A DNA stretch of 9,269 nucleotides. Origin: JAWWBG01 sp033721095 (GTDB taxonomy: Bacteria > Actinomycetota > Nitriliruptoria > Nitriliruptorales > Nitriliruptoraceae). The DNA lies in contig JAWWBG010000100.1 of assembly GCA_033721095.1 (NCBI GenBank), positions 1 to 9,269 of the forward strand, in the 5' to 3' direction. A program made the position numbers and the translations under genes. The notes beneath the pieces were generated by a model, which did not search any database, was not told the DNA's origin, and worked only from the letters and a program-made list of their open reading frames with translations. Positions 1 to 5,602 of this stretch are shown piece by piece; within the stretch, counting starts at the first letter, position 1; each line of letters starts with the position of its first letter.

Positions 1-1015
1 CGGTGGTGACGAGGAAACCTTCAAGCAGGTGACGCACGCCTACCAGGTTCTCACCGACGGTGATCGGCGCGCCCGCTACGACCGGACCGGTGATGACGGG
101 ACGACCGCCACCCGAGGTACGAGCGATCCCTTCGGCTTCGGAGCTGCGGGCTTCGGCGGCCTCAACGACGTGTTCGAGTCCTTCTTCGGCAGCGCCTTCG
201 GCGGTTCGGGCACACGCCGCCGATCCGGCGATGGTCGCGACGTGCTGGTCGGCGTCGACATCACCCTCGAGGACGTCCTGGAGGGCTCGCGGGTCAAGGT
301 GCCCGTCGAGGTGAACGGACTCTGCGACAACTGCGGGGGCTCGGGGTCGGAGTCCGGCCAGGCGCCGGAGACCTGTGGCACCTGCAAGGGGCGCGGCCAG
401 GTCCAGCAGGTCGTGCGTACCGCCTTCGGGCAGATGGCGGCCTCCCAGACCTGCCCCACCTGTCGCGGTGTGGGCAGGTCGGCGAGCGATCCCTGCCGGG
501 CATGTGCCGGCGCTGGCCGCCGGCCCATTCGGCGGGCCGTGACGGTGGATGTTCCGGCAGGGGTCGAGGAGGGCGATCGCCTGCGGGTGACCGGCGCCGG
601 TGAAGCGGGCCTCAACGGCGGTCCCGCCGGCGACCTGTATGTCGAGGTCCACGTGCGCCCGCATGACGTGTTCGAGCGGGACGGGCGGGACCTGTGGGCC
701 GAGCTGCCCATTTCGGTGACGCAGGCGATCCTTGGTGCGCAGCTGACCGTGCCGGCCCTCGGCGGTGACGAGCTCGACATCGACATCCCGGCCGGAACGC
801 AGCCCGGAGAGGTCCTGACGCTGCGCCGGGCCGGCCTCCCCGTCAAGGGGGGCGGGCAGCGCGGAGACTTCCATGTCCAGGTTCGCGTGGTCGTGCCGCG
901 CAACCTCGACGCGGACGAGCTCGCGCTGGTGGAGCAGTTGGCGGAGCGCCGCGGCGACGACGTGGGTGAGCCTGGCCGTGGCCTCTTCGAGCGCCTCCGC
1001 GAGGTCTTCCGCTGA
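1..1015 (+). CDS. dnaJ: Chaperone protein DnaJ (Hsp40), 5'-truncated
   Basis: This is a cytoplasmic co-chaperone that stimulates DnaK ATP hydrolysis and delivers unfolded clients. The reading frame is open from base 2, so the gene begins upstream. Only the end of the J-domain is present (residues reading HAYQVLTDGDRRARYD), and the HPD motif lies outside the window. A Gly/Phe-rich stretch follows (about bases 128-220). Four CxxCxGxG zinc modules are intact at 323-346 (CDNCGGSG), 374-397 (CGTCKGRG), 452-475 (CPTCRGVG) and 494-517 (CRACAGAG). The rest is the two-part C-terminal client-binding domain. Four zinc modules make this a type I DnaJ. In actinobacteria the copy beside rsmE is the one that follows hrcA, so HrcA/CIRCE control upstream is likely but cannot be seen here. 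The GTG at 29 is internal, not the true start. Confidence 0.97.
   Translation, partial: GGDEETFKQVTHAYQVLTDGDRRARYDRTGDDGTTATRGTSDPFGFGAAGFGGLNDVFESFFGSAFGGSGTRRRSGDGRDVLVGVDITLEDVLEGSRVKVPVEVNGLCDNCGGSGSESGQAPETCGTCKGRGQVQQVVRTAFGQMAASQTCPTCRGVGRSASDPCRACAGAGRRPIRRAVTVDVPAGVEEGDRLRVTGAGEAGLNGGPAGDLYVEVHVRPHDVFERDGRDLWAELPISVTQAILGAQLTVPALGGDELDIDIPAGTQPGEVLTLRRAGLPVKGGGQRGDFHVQVRVVVPRNLDADELALVEQLAERRGDDVGEPGRGLFERLREVFR
1001..1014 (+). promoter_or_regulatory. Ribosome binding site favouring a CTG start for rsmE
   Basis: GAGG at 1001-1004 lies 7 nt before an in-frame CTG at 1012-1014, whose last two bases are the first two of the dnaJ stop TGA (a CTGA overlap). The same GAGG is 22 nt from the GTG at 1027, too far for a standard Shine-Dalgarno contact. 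Spacing therefore favours CTG, although CTG starts are rare in bacteria. Confidence 0.4.
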
Positions 1016-1026
1016 CGGCCCCGTAC

Positions 1027-1710
1027 GTGTACGTCCCCGGCATGGCATTGGCCCAGGGGCTCTCGGACGACCAGCGTCATCACCTGCACCGTGTCCTGCG
1101 CCTGAAGGATGGCGACGCGGTCATCGTGACCGACGGCGCTGGCAGCCTCCGGCACTGCCGGCTGGTCGACAGTGGCCTCGAGCCGGAAGGGGACGTGGAC
1201 ACCGTCGGGCGGCCGAGTCCGCAGGTCGGTGTCGTGCAGGCCGTCCCAGCCGCCCGCAAGCTCGACGAGATCACTCGCATGGTTGCCGAGGTGGGCGCCG
1301 CGTGGCTCCAACCCGTCATCACTTCCGCGTCCTCACCGTTCGCCAGGGACGCTGCCGGGGCCGAACGCCGGCAGCGCCGATTGGAGGCGATCGCGGTGTC
1401 CGCCATGGAGCAGTCACGGTCGCGCTGGTTGCTCGAGGTCCGCCAACCGATGGCGTTGGCCGACGCCACCACCTCGATGGGCGATGCGGTGGTCGTGGTA
1501 CTGGATCCGGTGGCCGATCGCTCGCTCCGCGAGGTCGCCGACGACGCTTCCACATACGCCGTCGTGGTCGGTCCCGAGTCTGGTTGGAGCATGGATGAGC
1601 GGTCACTGCTCGGCAGTGCGCGCGTCCGACTGGGGTCGGAGATCCTCCGCACGGAACATGCCGCGATGGCAGCAGTTTCGGCGATTCTTGCCCGTGGTGG
1701 CCGTTGGTGA
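1027..1710 (+). CDS. rsmE: 16S rRNA (uracil(1498)-N(3))-methyltransferase RsmE
   Basis: RsmE is a SPOUT-class, SAM-dependent enzyme that methylates N3 of U1498 in 16S rRNA of the 30S subunit. From GTG 1027 the protein has 227 residues, slightly short for the family (about 240-250). Residues 18-40 (HHLHRVLRLKDGD...) match the N-terminal PUA-like domain. Residues 78-100 (RKLDEITRMVAEVG..QPVIT) and AMEQSRSRW (126-134) match the central signature. The SAM-binding knot is at 181-188 and 202-212 (VGPESGWS, LGSEILRTEHA). Two signature positions deviate: GPEGG reads GPESG, and LRTETA reads LRTEHA. It starts 11 bp after dnaJ and is probably cotranscribed. No ATG, GTG or TTG precedes 1027 in frame after the stop at 967. 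A CTG at 1012 overlapping the dnaJ stop is a credible alternative start that would restore the first beta strand (PYVYV). Confidence 0.93.
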   Translation: MYVPGMALAQGLSDDQRHHLHRVLRLKDGDAVIVTDGAGSLRHCRLVDSGLEPEGDVDTVGRPSPQVGVVQAVPAARKLDEITRMVAEVGAAWLQPVITSASSPFARDAAGAERRQRRLEAIAVSAMEQSRSRWLLEVRQPMALADATTSMGDAVVVVLDPVADRSLREVADDASTYAVVVGPESGWSMDERSLLGSARVRLGSEILRTEHAAMAAVSAILARGGRW

Positions 1711-1822
1711 TCGGTCGGCCGGTACCTGCCCTGGTGTTGATTCGGACGGGTGCTCCCGGTTGCCCGTTCAGCAAGTTCTGACACTTTCGTCGGATCGCTG
1801 TGTGGTCAGGCGCCTCTTTCTG

Positions 1823-1841
1823 TAGGGTTGTCGTGAATCAC
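1823..1841 (+). promoter_or_regulatory. Possible -10 element and GTGA/TCAC palindrome upstream of the BldD-like gene
   Basis: The 160-bp gap after rsmE holds TAGGGT at 1823-1828, which fits the actinobacterial TANNNT -10 form. No good -35 lies 17-18 bp upstream (bases there read TGTGTGG). The predicted start of transcription, near 1835, falls inside the odd palindrome GTGA-A-TCAC (1833-1841). Streptomyces BldD represses its own gene through half-sites of the GTNA/TNAC type. Both half-sites occur here but in the opposite relative order to the described BldD box, so autoregulation is only a suggestion. Arms this short can arise by chance. Confidence 0.25.
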
Positions 1842-1860
1842 CCCCCGATTCCAAGCGGTT

Positions 1861-1873
1861 GGGAGACCAGATG
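1861..1873 (+). promoter_or_regulatory. Ribosome binding site fixing the start of the BldD-like gene
   Basis: GGGAGA at 1861-1866 sits 4 nt before ATG 1871-1873. A TTG at 1859 is also in frame, but it overlaps this purine run and has no ribosome binding site of its own. ATG 1871 is therefore the preferred start. Confidence 0.65.
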
Positions 1874-2338
1874 GTCGCCATCGCCGATCGCGTTGCGCTT
1901 GAACTGGGGCGCCGTCTGCGCGCTGTTCGGGAACAACAGGGGCTCACGCTGCGGGCCGCGGCAACGCGCAGCAACGGGCTGCTTGCTGCCAGCCTGTTGG
2001 GCGCGTATGAGCGCGGCGAGCGTGCTGTCTCGGCGCAACGCCTGGCAGAGCTGGCCGAGCTGTACGGCGTGCCGGTTCACGCCCTGCTGCCCGAGCCGCC
2101 GCTCGAGATCGACCTGCGCGACGACGTGCCGAGACTCGTCATCGACCTCGCCAGGCTCGAGGGCACTGCGCCCGAGCTCCAGGCCGTCGAGCGGTACGTG
2201 AACCGCATTCGCCGCATGCGAGACGACCCCTCGACGCGCATCACGATTCGGCACGCCGACGTCGAGATGCTGTCCTCGCTGCTCGATGTCGACGTCGACC
2301 TGTTGGTCCAGCGCATGGCGACGGCCGAGACGGACTGA
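1871..2338 (+). CDS. BldD-family helix-turn-helix transcriptional regulator
   Basis: This predicted DNA-binding protein of 155 residues is close in length to Streptomyces BldD (about 167) and resembles it throughout. Residues 10-65 form an XRE-type helix-turn-helix (LGRRLRAVREQQGLTL, then LGAYERGERAVSAQRLAELA), followed by YGVPVHALLP, a hallmark of BldD. The C-terminal part (88-150) includes PRLVIDLARL and the region where BldD binds c-di-GMP through RxD-X8-RxxD. Here the motif reads RDD (117-119), then seven residues, then RHAD (127-130): one residue short. BldD with c-di-GMP represses developmental genes in Streptomyces, but the role in this organism is unknown. The gene has its own leader and breaks the usual rsmE-phoH neighbourhood. 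In Streptomyces bldD lies elsewhere, so this may be a relocated orthologue or a paralogue. The family call is secure; c-di-GMP binding is not. Confidence 0.88.
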   Translation: MVAIADRVALELGRRLRAVREQQGLTLRAAATRSNGLLAASLLGAYERGERAVSAQRLAELAELYGVPVHALLPEPPLEIDLRDDVPRLVIDLARLEGTAPELQAVERYVNRIRRMRDDPSTRITIRHADVEMLSSLLDVDVDLLVQRMATAETD

Positions 2339-2368
2339 CGACCCGGACTTCCGACACGGACTGACGAC
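2325..2368 (+). repeat. Near-perfect 18-bp direct repeat across the stop codon of the BldD-like gene
   Basis: Bases 2325-2342 and 2351-2368 match at 17 of 18 positions, with a 13-bp identical core (ACGGACTGACGAC), at a period of 26 bp. The first copy contains the last codons and the TGA stop at 2336-2338. The second copy lies in the intergenic region in another frame. The next 8 bp of each unit no longer match, so this looks like a small partly decayed tandem duplication. Confidence 0.7.
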
Positions 2369-2400
2369 ACCCGATCGCCCGCTCGGCCCGTGCCCATCAG

Positions 2401-2417
2401 CGGTAGCATTGCTGCCG
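2401..2417 (+). promoter_or_regulatory. Stem-loop overlapping a possible -10 element upstream of phoH
   Basis: CGGTAGC-ATT-GCTGCCG forms a 7-bp stem (six Watson-Crick pairs and one G-U) with a 3-nt loop. It contains TAGCAT (2404-2409), which fits the TANNNT -10 form and would give a phoH leader of roughly 40 nt. No -35 resembling TTGACA is found 16-18 bp upstream. There is no T-run after the stem, so it is not a typical intrinsic terminator. Confidence 0.25.
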
Positions 2418-2454
2418 ATCCACTCGCTTCCCGACCAGTGAGCTGCACCTCCTC

Positions 2455-3450
2455 GTGGGCAATGCCACCGCGGCAGAACCACCGCTGACATCGGCACTGG
2501 TCGAGATCCCGCCCGAGCACGTCGTGCGGGTCCTGGGAGCCGCCGACCAGTTCCTCCGCATCGTCGAAGCCGAGTTCGACGCGACCGTCCACGCTCGTGG
2601 CAACGAGCTGACCGTCACGGGGTCCGAGCCGGATGTTCGAGCGATCGTTCGCCTCTTCGACGAGTTGACGTCGCTGGCCCGCCGTGGCCACGCACTCGAC
2701 GAGTCGGCCATCCGACAGTCCATCCGGATGATCCGCGAGAACGTTCGCGAGCGCCCCTCCGAGGTCCTGACCGACGAGATCATCGGGCACCGCGGTCGCC
2801 GCATCCGTCCCAAGACCATCGGCCAGAAGCGGTACCTGGACGCGATCGCGGCCAACACCGTGACCTTCTCGATCGGGCCCGCCGGAACCGGCAAGACCTA
2901 CCTGGCCATGGGTGCGGCGGTCAGGGCGCTCAAGAACGGCGACGTGAGCCGGCTGCTCCTCACCCGCCCGGCAGTGGAGGCCGGCGAACGCCTCGGCTAC
3001 CTGCCGGGGACGCTGGACGAGAAGATCGACCCCTACCTGCGGCCGCTCTGGGATGCGCTGCACGAGATGATCGGTGCCGACGAGCTGGTCGCGCAGATGC
3101 AACGCGGCTCCATCGAGGTCGCGCCACTCGCCTACATGCGCGGGCGCACGCTGAACGACGCGTTCGTGGTGCTGGACGAAGCCCAGAACACCACGCCCGA
3201 GCAGATGAAGATGTTCCTCACGCGCATCGGCTTCGGCTCCAAGGCGATCGTGACCGGCGACATCAGCCAGATCGACCTGCCCAACGGCCGAACGTCCGGC
3301 CTCAAGATCGTCCGCGAGATCCTGACGGGGATCGACGGGGTCGGGTTTGCCTACCTCGACGCCGCCGACGTCGTCCGGCATCCCATCGTGCAGCGCATCG
3401 TCGAGGCCTATGACGCCTGGGATTCGGAGCAGGACCGACATGCCGATTGA
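2455..3450 (+). CDS. phoH: PhoH-like P-loop ATPase
   Basis: This is a 331-residue cytoplasmic ATPase of the PhoH family, usual length for the group. The N-terminal ~110 residues form the small domain typical of the long PhoH type. The ATPase core follows, with Walker A GPAGTGKT at 141-148, the family segment LLTRPAVEAGERLGYLPG (168-185), Walker B VVLDEAQN at 238-245 and TGDISQIDLP at 267-276. It ends with VVRHPIVQRIVEAY, characteristic of the family. The biochemical role is not settled; constant linkage to ybeY suggests a part in RNA handling or ribosome quality control. GTG 2455 is the only ATG/GTG/TTG start candidate after the in-frame TAG at 2404 that keeps the N-terminal domain. No Shine-Dalgarno precedes it; the bases before it read CACCTCCTC, like the 16S anti-Shine-Dalgarno itself. 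It overlaps ybeY by 11 bp. Confidence 0.95.
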   Translation: MGNATAAEPPLTSALVEIPPEHVVRVLGAADQFLRIVEAEFDATVHARGNELTVTGSEPDVRAIVRLFDELTSLARRGHALDESAIRQSIRMIRENVRERPSEVLTDEIIGHRGRRIRPKTIGQKRYLDAIAANTVTFSIGPAGTGKTYLAMGAAVRALKNGDVSRLLLTRPAVEAGERLGYLPGTLDEKIDPYLRPLWDALHEMIGADELVAQMQRGSIEVAPLAYMRGRTLNDAFVVLDEAQNTTPEQMKMFLTRIGFGSKAIVTGDISQIDLPNGRTSGLKIVREILTGIDGVGFAYLDAADVVRHPIVQRIVEAYDAWDSEQDRHAD

Positions 3451-3880
3451 GCTGAGCGACGAACAGTCCCTCGCCATCGACACGAATCGGCTGGTCTCCC
3501 TCGCCACGCACGTCCTGGCGCACCACGACGTCCACGTGGACACGGCCGTCGGGATCCTCGCGGTCGACGAGGAAGCGATGGCCGAGCTCAACCGGGAACA
3601 CATGGGCAAGTCCGGCCCCACCGACGTCCTGGCGTTCCCCGTCGACGCACCACACGAGGTCGAGGCAGGTCCGGCGGTGCTGGGTGACGTCGTGCTCTGT
3701 CCGGCCGTCGCATACGGGCAGGCTTCCGACCACGGGCGATCCGCGGAGGACGAACTTGCCCTGCTGCTGGTGCATGGGCTGCTGCACCTGCTCGGGATGG
3801 ACCACGCCACCCCCGAGGACGAGGCCACGATGTTCGGCCTGACCGACCAGCTGTTGGCATCGCACCGGGCCTCGGCGTGA
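3440..3880 (+). CDS. ybeY: Endoribonuclease YbeY (rRNA maturation factor)
   Basis: YbeY is a zinc-dependent single-strand endoribonuclease needed for correct 3'-end maturation of 16S rRNA and for 70S quality control. The protein has 146 residues. The catalytic zinc motif H-x3-H-x5-H is intact at 112, 116 and 122 (HGLLHLLGMDH). The preceding LGDVVLC (81-87) and TDVLAFP (61-67) are also family signatures. The frame stays open upstream to 3347 inside phoH, but ATG 3440 is chosen because GGAGCAGGA (3426-3434) lies 5 nt before it and the protein then begins at the family's normal N-terminus (MPIELSDEQ). The 11-bp overlap with phoH and 4-bp overlap with the next gene imply coupled translation. Confidence 0.96.
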   Translation: MPIELSDEQSLAIDTNRLVSLATHVLAHHDVHVDTAVGILAVDEEAMAELNREHMGKSGPTDVLAFPVDAPHEVEAGPAVLGDVVLCPAVAYGQASDHGRSAEDELALLLVHGLLHLLGMDHATPEDEATMFGLTDQLLASHRASA

Positions 3881-5154
3881 GCGGCCTGGACCTGCTGGCG
3901 CTGGCGGCCGCGGCCGTGCTGGTCGGCGTGTCGAGTGTCCTGGCATCCGCCGAGACGGTCGTGACTCGGCTGCCGATCGTTCGTGCCCTGCGGCTGGCCG
4001 AGCAGGAGGATCAGGGGCGGGCCGAAACCCTCGTTCATCTCCTCGAGCGGCGCTCGACCGTCCTCAACGTGATCCTCGTCGTGACCGTCACGGTTCGGAC
4101 GGCGGCCACGGCGCTGGTCGCGATCCCGGTCGCCCGAACGTGGCCAACCCCGGGGGTCGTCGGCGCGATGGCCCTGCTCGTCCTCGTTGGACTCATCATC
4201 GGCGAGGTCCTGCCGCGCACCGTGGCCCTGCGCGACCTCGACCGAGCCGGTCTCCGGCTCGCCCGGCCCCTGCACCTGTTGACGGCCACTGTCGGTCCGT
4301 TGGCGGAGTTCGTCGTTCGCCTCGGGCGAGGGCTCACCAATCGCGCGCGCGGGCTGTCTGGTCCGTTCGCCTCCGACGAGGAACTGGGCGGCCTGGCCGA
4401 CGTCGAGGAGGAGGACGACGAGCTCGAGGCCGATGAACGGGCCATGATCGAGTCGATCATCGAGCTGGGCGACACGGTCACGCGCGAGATCATGACGCCT
4501 CGCCCCGACATGGTGACCGTCGACGACGGGGACGCGCTGGCCGATGTGATCGAGGTGGCCGTGACCTCCGGCTTCTCGCGCCTGCCGGTTCGCGACACGA
4601 CCCGGGACGAGCTGTCCGGGATCCTGTTCGCGAAGGACCTTCTCGAGCACGTGGCACGGCGTCCGTCCAGCTCGGACTGGTCGCGGTTGATCCGTCCAGC
4701 GGTGTACGTGCCCGAGACGCGGCGAGTCGATGACCTTCTCACCGACCTGCGCGAGGAACAGACACACCAGGCGTTGGTGATCGATGAGTTCGGGGAGGTC
4801 GTCGGACTCGTCACCATCGAGGACATCGTCGAGGAGATCGTCGGCGAGATCGTCGACGAGCATGATCACGAGGAGCCACTCTTCGAGATCACGGACGCGG
4901 GCATGCGCGTCGACGGCCGGTTGCCCCTGGACGACCTCAACGAGCTGCTCGACAAGCAGCTGCCCTCGGACGGGTGGGACACGGTGGGCGGCCTGCTCAT
5001 GGGGGCACTGGGCCACATTCCCGACGAGGGCGTGAGCGTCGAGCTCGACGGGCTGATCTTCACCACGGAGAGCGTCCAGGGACGACGGATCCAGAAGGTT
5101 CGTGTCGACATGGCCGACAATGGCGTCGAGGTCGAGCAGGAGGAGCCCGCATGA
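3877..5154 (+). CDS. CNNM-domain / CBS-pair / CorC-HlyC family transporter
   Basis: This inner-membrane protein of 425 residues belongs to the CNNM/CorC family, whose characterised members export Mg2+ (some Co2+). Order of domains: DUF21/CNNM membrane domain (1 to about 165) with hydrophobic segments near 5-25, 62-85 and 94-112 and the conserved GEVLPRTVALRD (109-120); an acidic linker (176-187); the junction ERAMIESIIELGDTVTREIM (187-206); a CBS pair (about 205-325) with SGFSRLPV and the end-of-CBS sequence GLVTIEDIVEEIVGEI (310-325); and a CorC_HlyC domain (about 335-412) with DDLNELLD and GGLLMGALGHIP. GTG 3877 overlaps the ybeY stop as GTGA, so ribosomes can pass from one to the other. 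In actinobacteria this gene regularly sits between ybeY and era. The ion and direction are inferred from the family. Older records call it a hemolysin, which the sequence does not support. Confidence 0.92.
   Translation: MSGLDLLALAAAAVLVGVSSVLASAETVVTRLPIVRALRLAEQEDQGRAETLVHLLERRSTVLNVILVVTVTVRTAATALVAIPVARTWPTPGVVGAMALLVLVGLIIGEVLPRTVALRDLDRAGLRLARPLHLLTATVGPLAEFVVRLGRGLTNRARGLSGPFASDEELGGLADVEEEDDELEADERAMIESIIELGDTVTREIMTPRPDMVTVDDGDALADVIEVAVTSGFSRLPVRDTTRDELSGILFAKDLLEHVARRPSSSDWSRLIRPAVYVPETRRVDDLLTDLREEQTHQALVIDEFGEVVGLVTIEDIVEEIVGEIVDEHDHEEPLFEITDAGMRVDGRLPLDDLNELLDKQLPSDGWDTVGGLLMGALGHIPDEGVSVELDGLIFTTESVQGRRIQKVRVDMADNGVEVEQEEPA
5138..5153 (+). promoter_or_regulatory. Strong Shine-Dalgarno for cdd, inside the preceding gene
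   Basis: AGGAGGAG at 5138-5145 lies 5 nt before ATG 5151 and encodes part of the acidic tail of the CNNM protein. It is the best ribosome binding site in the window. It fixes the cdd start at 5151, although the frame is open upstream to 4974. Confidence 0.85.
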
Positions 5155-5588
5155 GGCCGGATGACGCAACGCCCGGCGAGGCAATCGACGAGGCCGACCT
5201 CCTGCGCAGAGCACGCGCCGCCCGCGAACGCGCCTACGCCCCCTACTCGGGATTCCGGGTGGGATGTGCCGTGCTCACCGACGACGGGCGCGTGTTCGAG
5301 GCCGCCAACGTCGAGAACGCATCGTTCACGCTGGGCGCCTGCGCCGAGATGAACGCCGTGCGGGCCATGGCCGCCACCGGCACCCGGGCACAGGTCGTGG
5401 CCATCGCGATCGTTGGCGATGGTGAGGACGCGTGCACGCCGTGTGGCGCCTGCCGCCAGGTGATCCTCGAGTTTGGGCCGGATGCGGCCGTGTACGCGAG
5501 CGGCGACGGTGGCCGTCCCTTGGTGACGACGATCCAACAACTGCTGCCCCACGCGTTTGGTCCCCGTCGATTGGCGCAGGGGCGCTGA
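5151..5588 (+). CDS. cdd: Cytidine deaminase
   Basis: This cytoplasmic zinc enzyme of pyrimidine salvage converts cytidine and deoxycytidine to uridine and deoxyuridine. The protein has 145 residues, usual for the small tetrameric class. Residues 30-40 (APYSGFRVGCA) and the substrate-contact segment NVENASF (53-59) are conserved. Zinc and catalysis are carried by C64-A-E66 (GACAEMNA) and PCGACRQ (97-103, cysteines 98 and 101). Cysteine rather than histidine at 64 places it with the tetrameric enzymes. The residue after the catalytic glutamate is Met67, where Bacillus-type enzymes have Arg. The start overlaps the stop of the CNNM gene as ATGA, after a strong ribosome binding site, so it is part of the phoH-era operon. 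Confidence 0.96.
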   Translation: MRPDDATPGEAIDEADLLRRARAARERAYAPYSGFRVGCAVLTDDGRVFEAANVENASFTLGACAEMNAVRAMAATGTRAQVVAIAIVGDGEDACTPCGACRQVILEFGPDAAVYASGDGGRPLVTTIQQLLPHAFGPRRLAQGR

Positions 5589-5602
5589 TGGCTCCTCGAT
5601 GA
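5578..5602 (+). other. Four-codon mini-ORF bridging cdd and era
   Basis: AGGGG (5578-5582) is followed 5 nt later by ATG 5588, whose A is the last base of the cdd stop (TGATG). This ATG reads Met-Ala-Pro-Arg and stops at TGA 5600-5602, which overlaps the era ATG at 5599 as ATGA. The era start has no well-spaced ribosome binding site of its own. A terminating ribosome could step from cdd through the mini-ORF to era. Chance is a live alternative. Confidence 0.35.

Noticed and set aside
76..1311. A 411-codon minus-strand frame over dnaJ and rsmE
   Set aside because: It is antisense to two clear genes and rich in R, P, S and T, as shadow frames are; no recognisable motif.
1800..2201. A 133-codon plus-strand frame over the BldD-like gene, with a GTG at 1833 close to the -10-like TAGGGT
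   Set aside because: The product is out of frame with the BldD homologue and shows no family resemblance; the GTG is only 4 nt from TAGGGT, too close for a leaderless start.
2446..2453. A perfect AGGAGGTG Shine-Dalgarno on the minus strand
   Set aside because: No start codon lies at proper spacing on the minus strand, and the only frame there is an antisense shadow of the BldD-like gene.
2077..5214. A 1045-codon open frame on the minus strand across phoH, ybeY and the CNNM gene
   Set aside because: It lies antisense to three strongly supported genes, its translation is a low-complexity mix of D, H, R, V and L with no domain, and long antisense frames are expected in GC-rich coding DNA.
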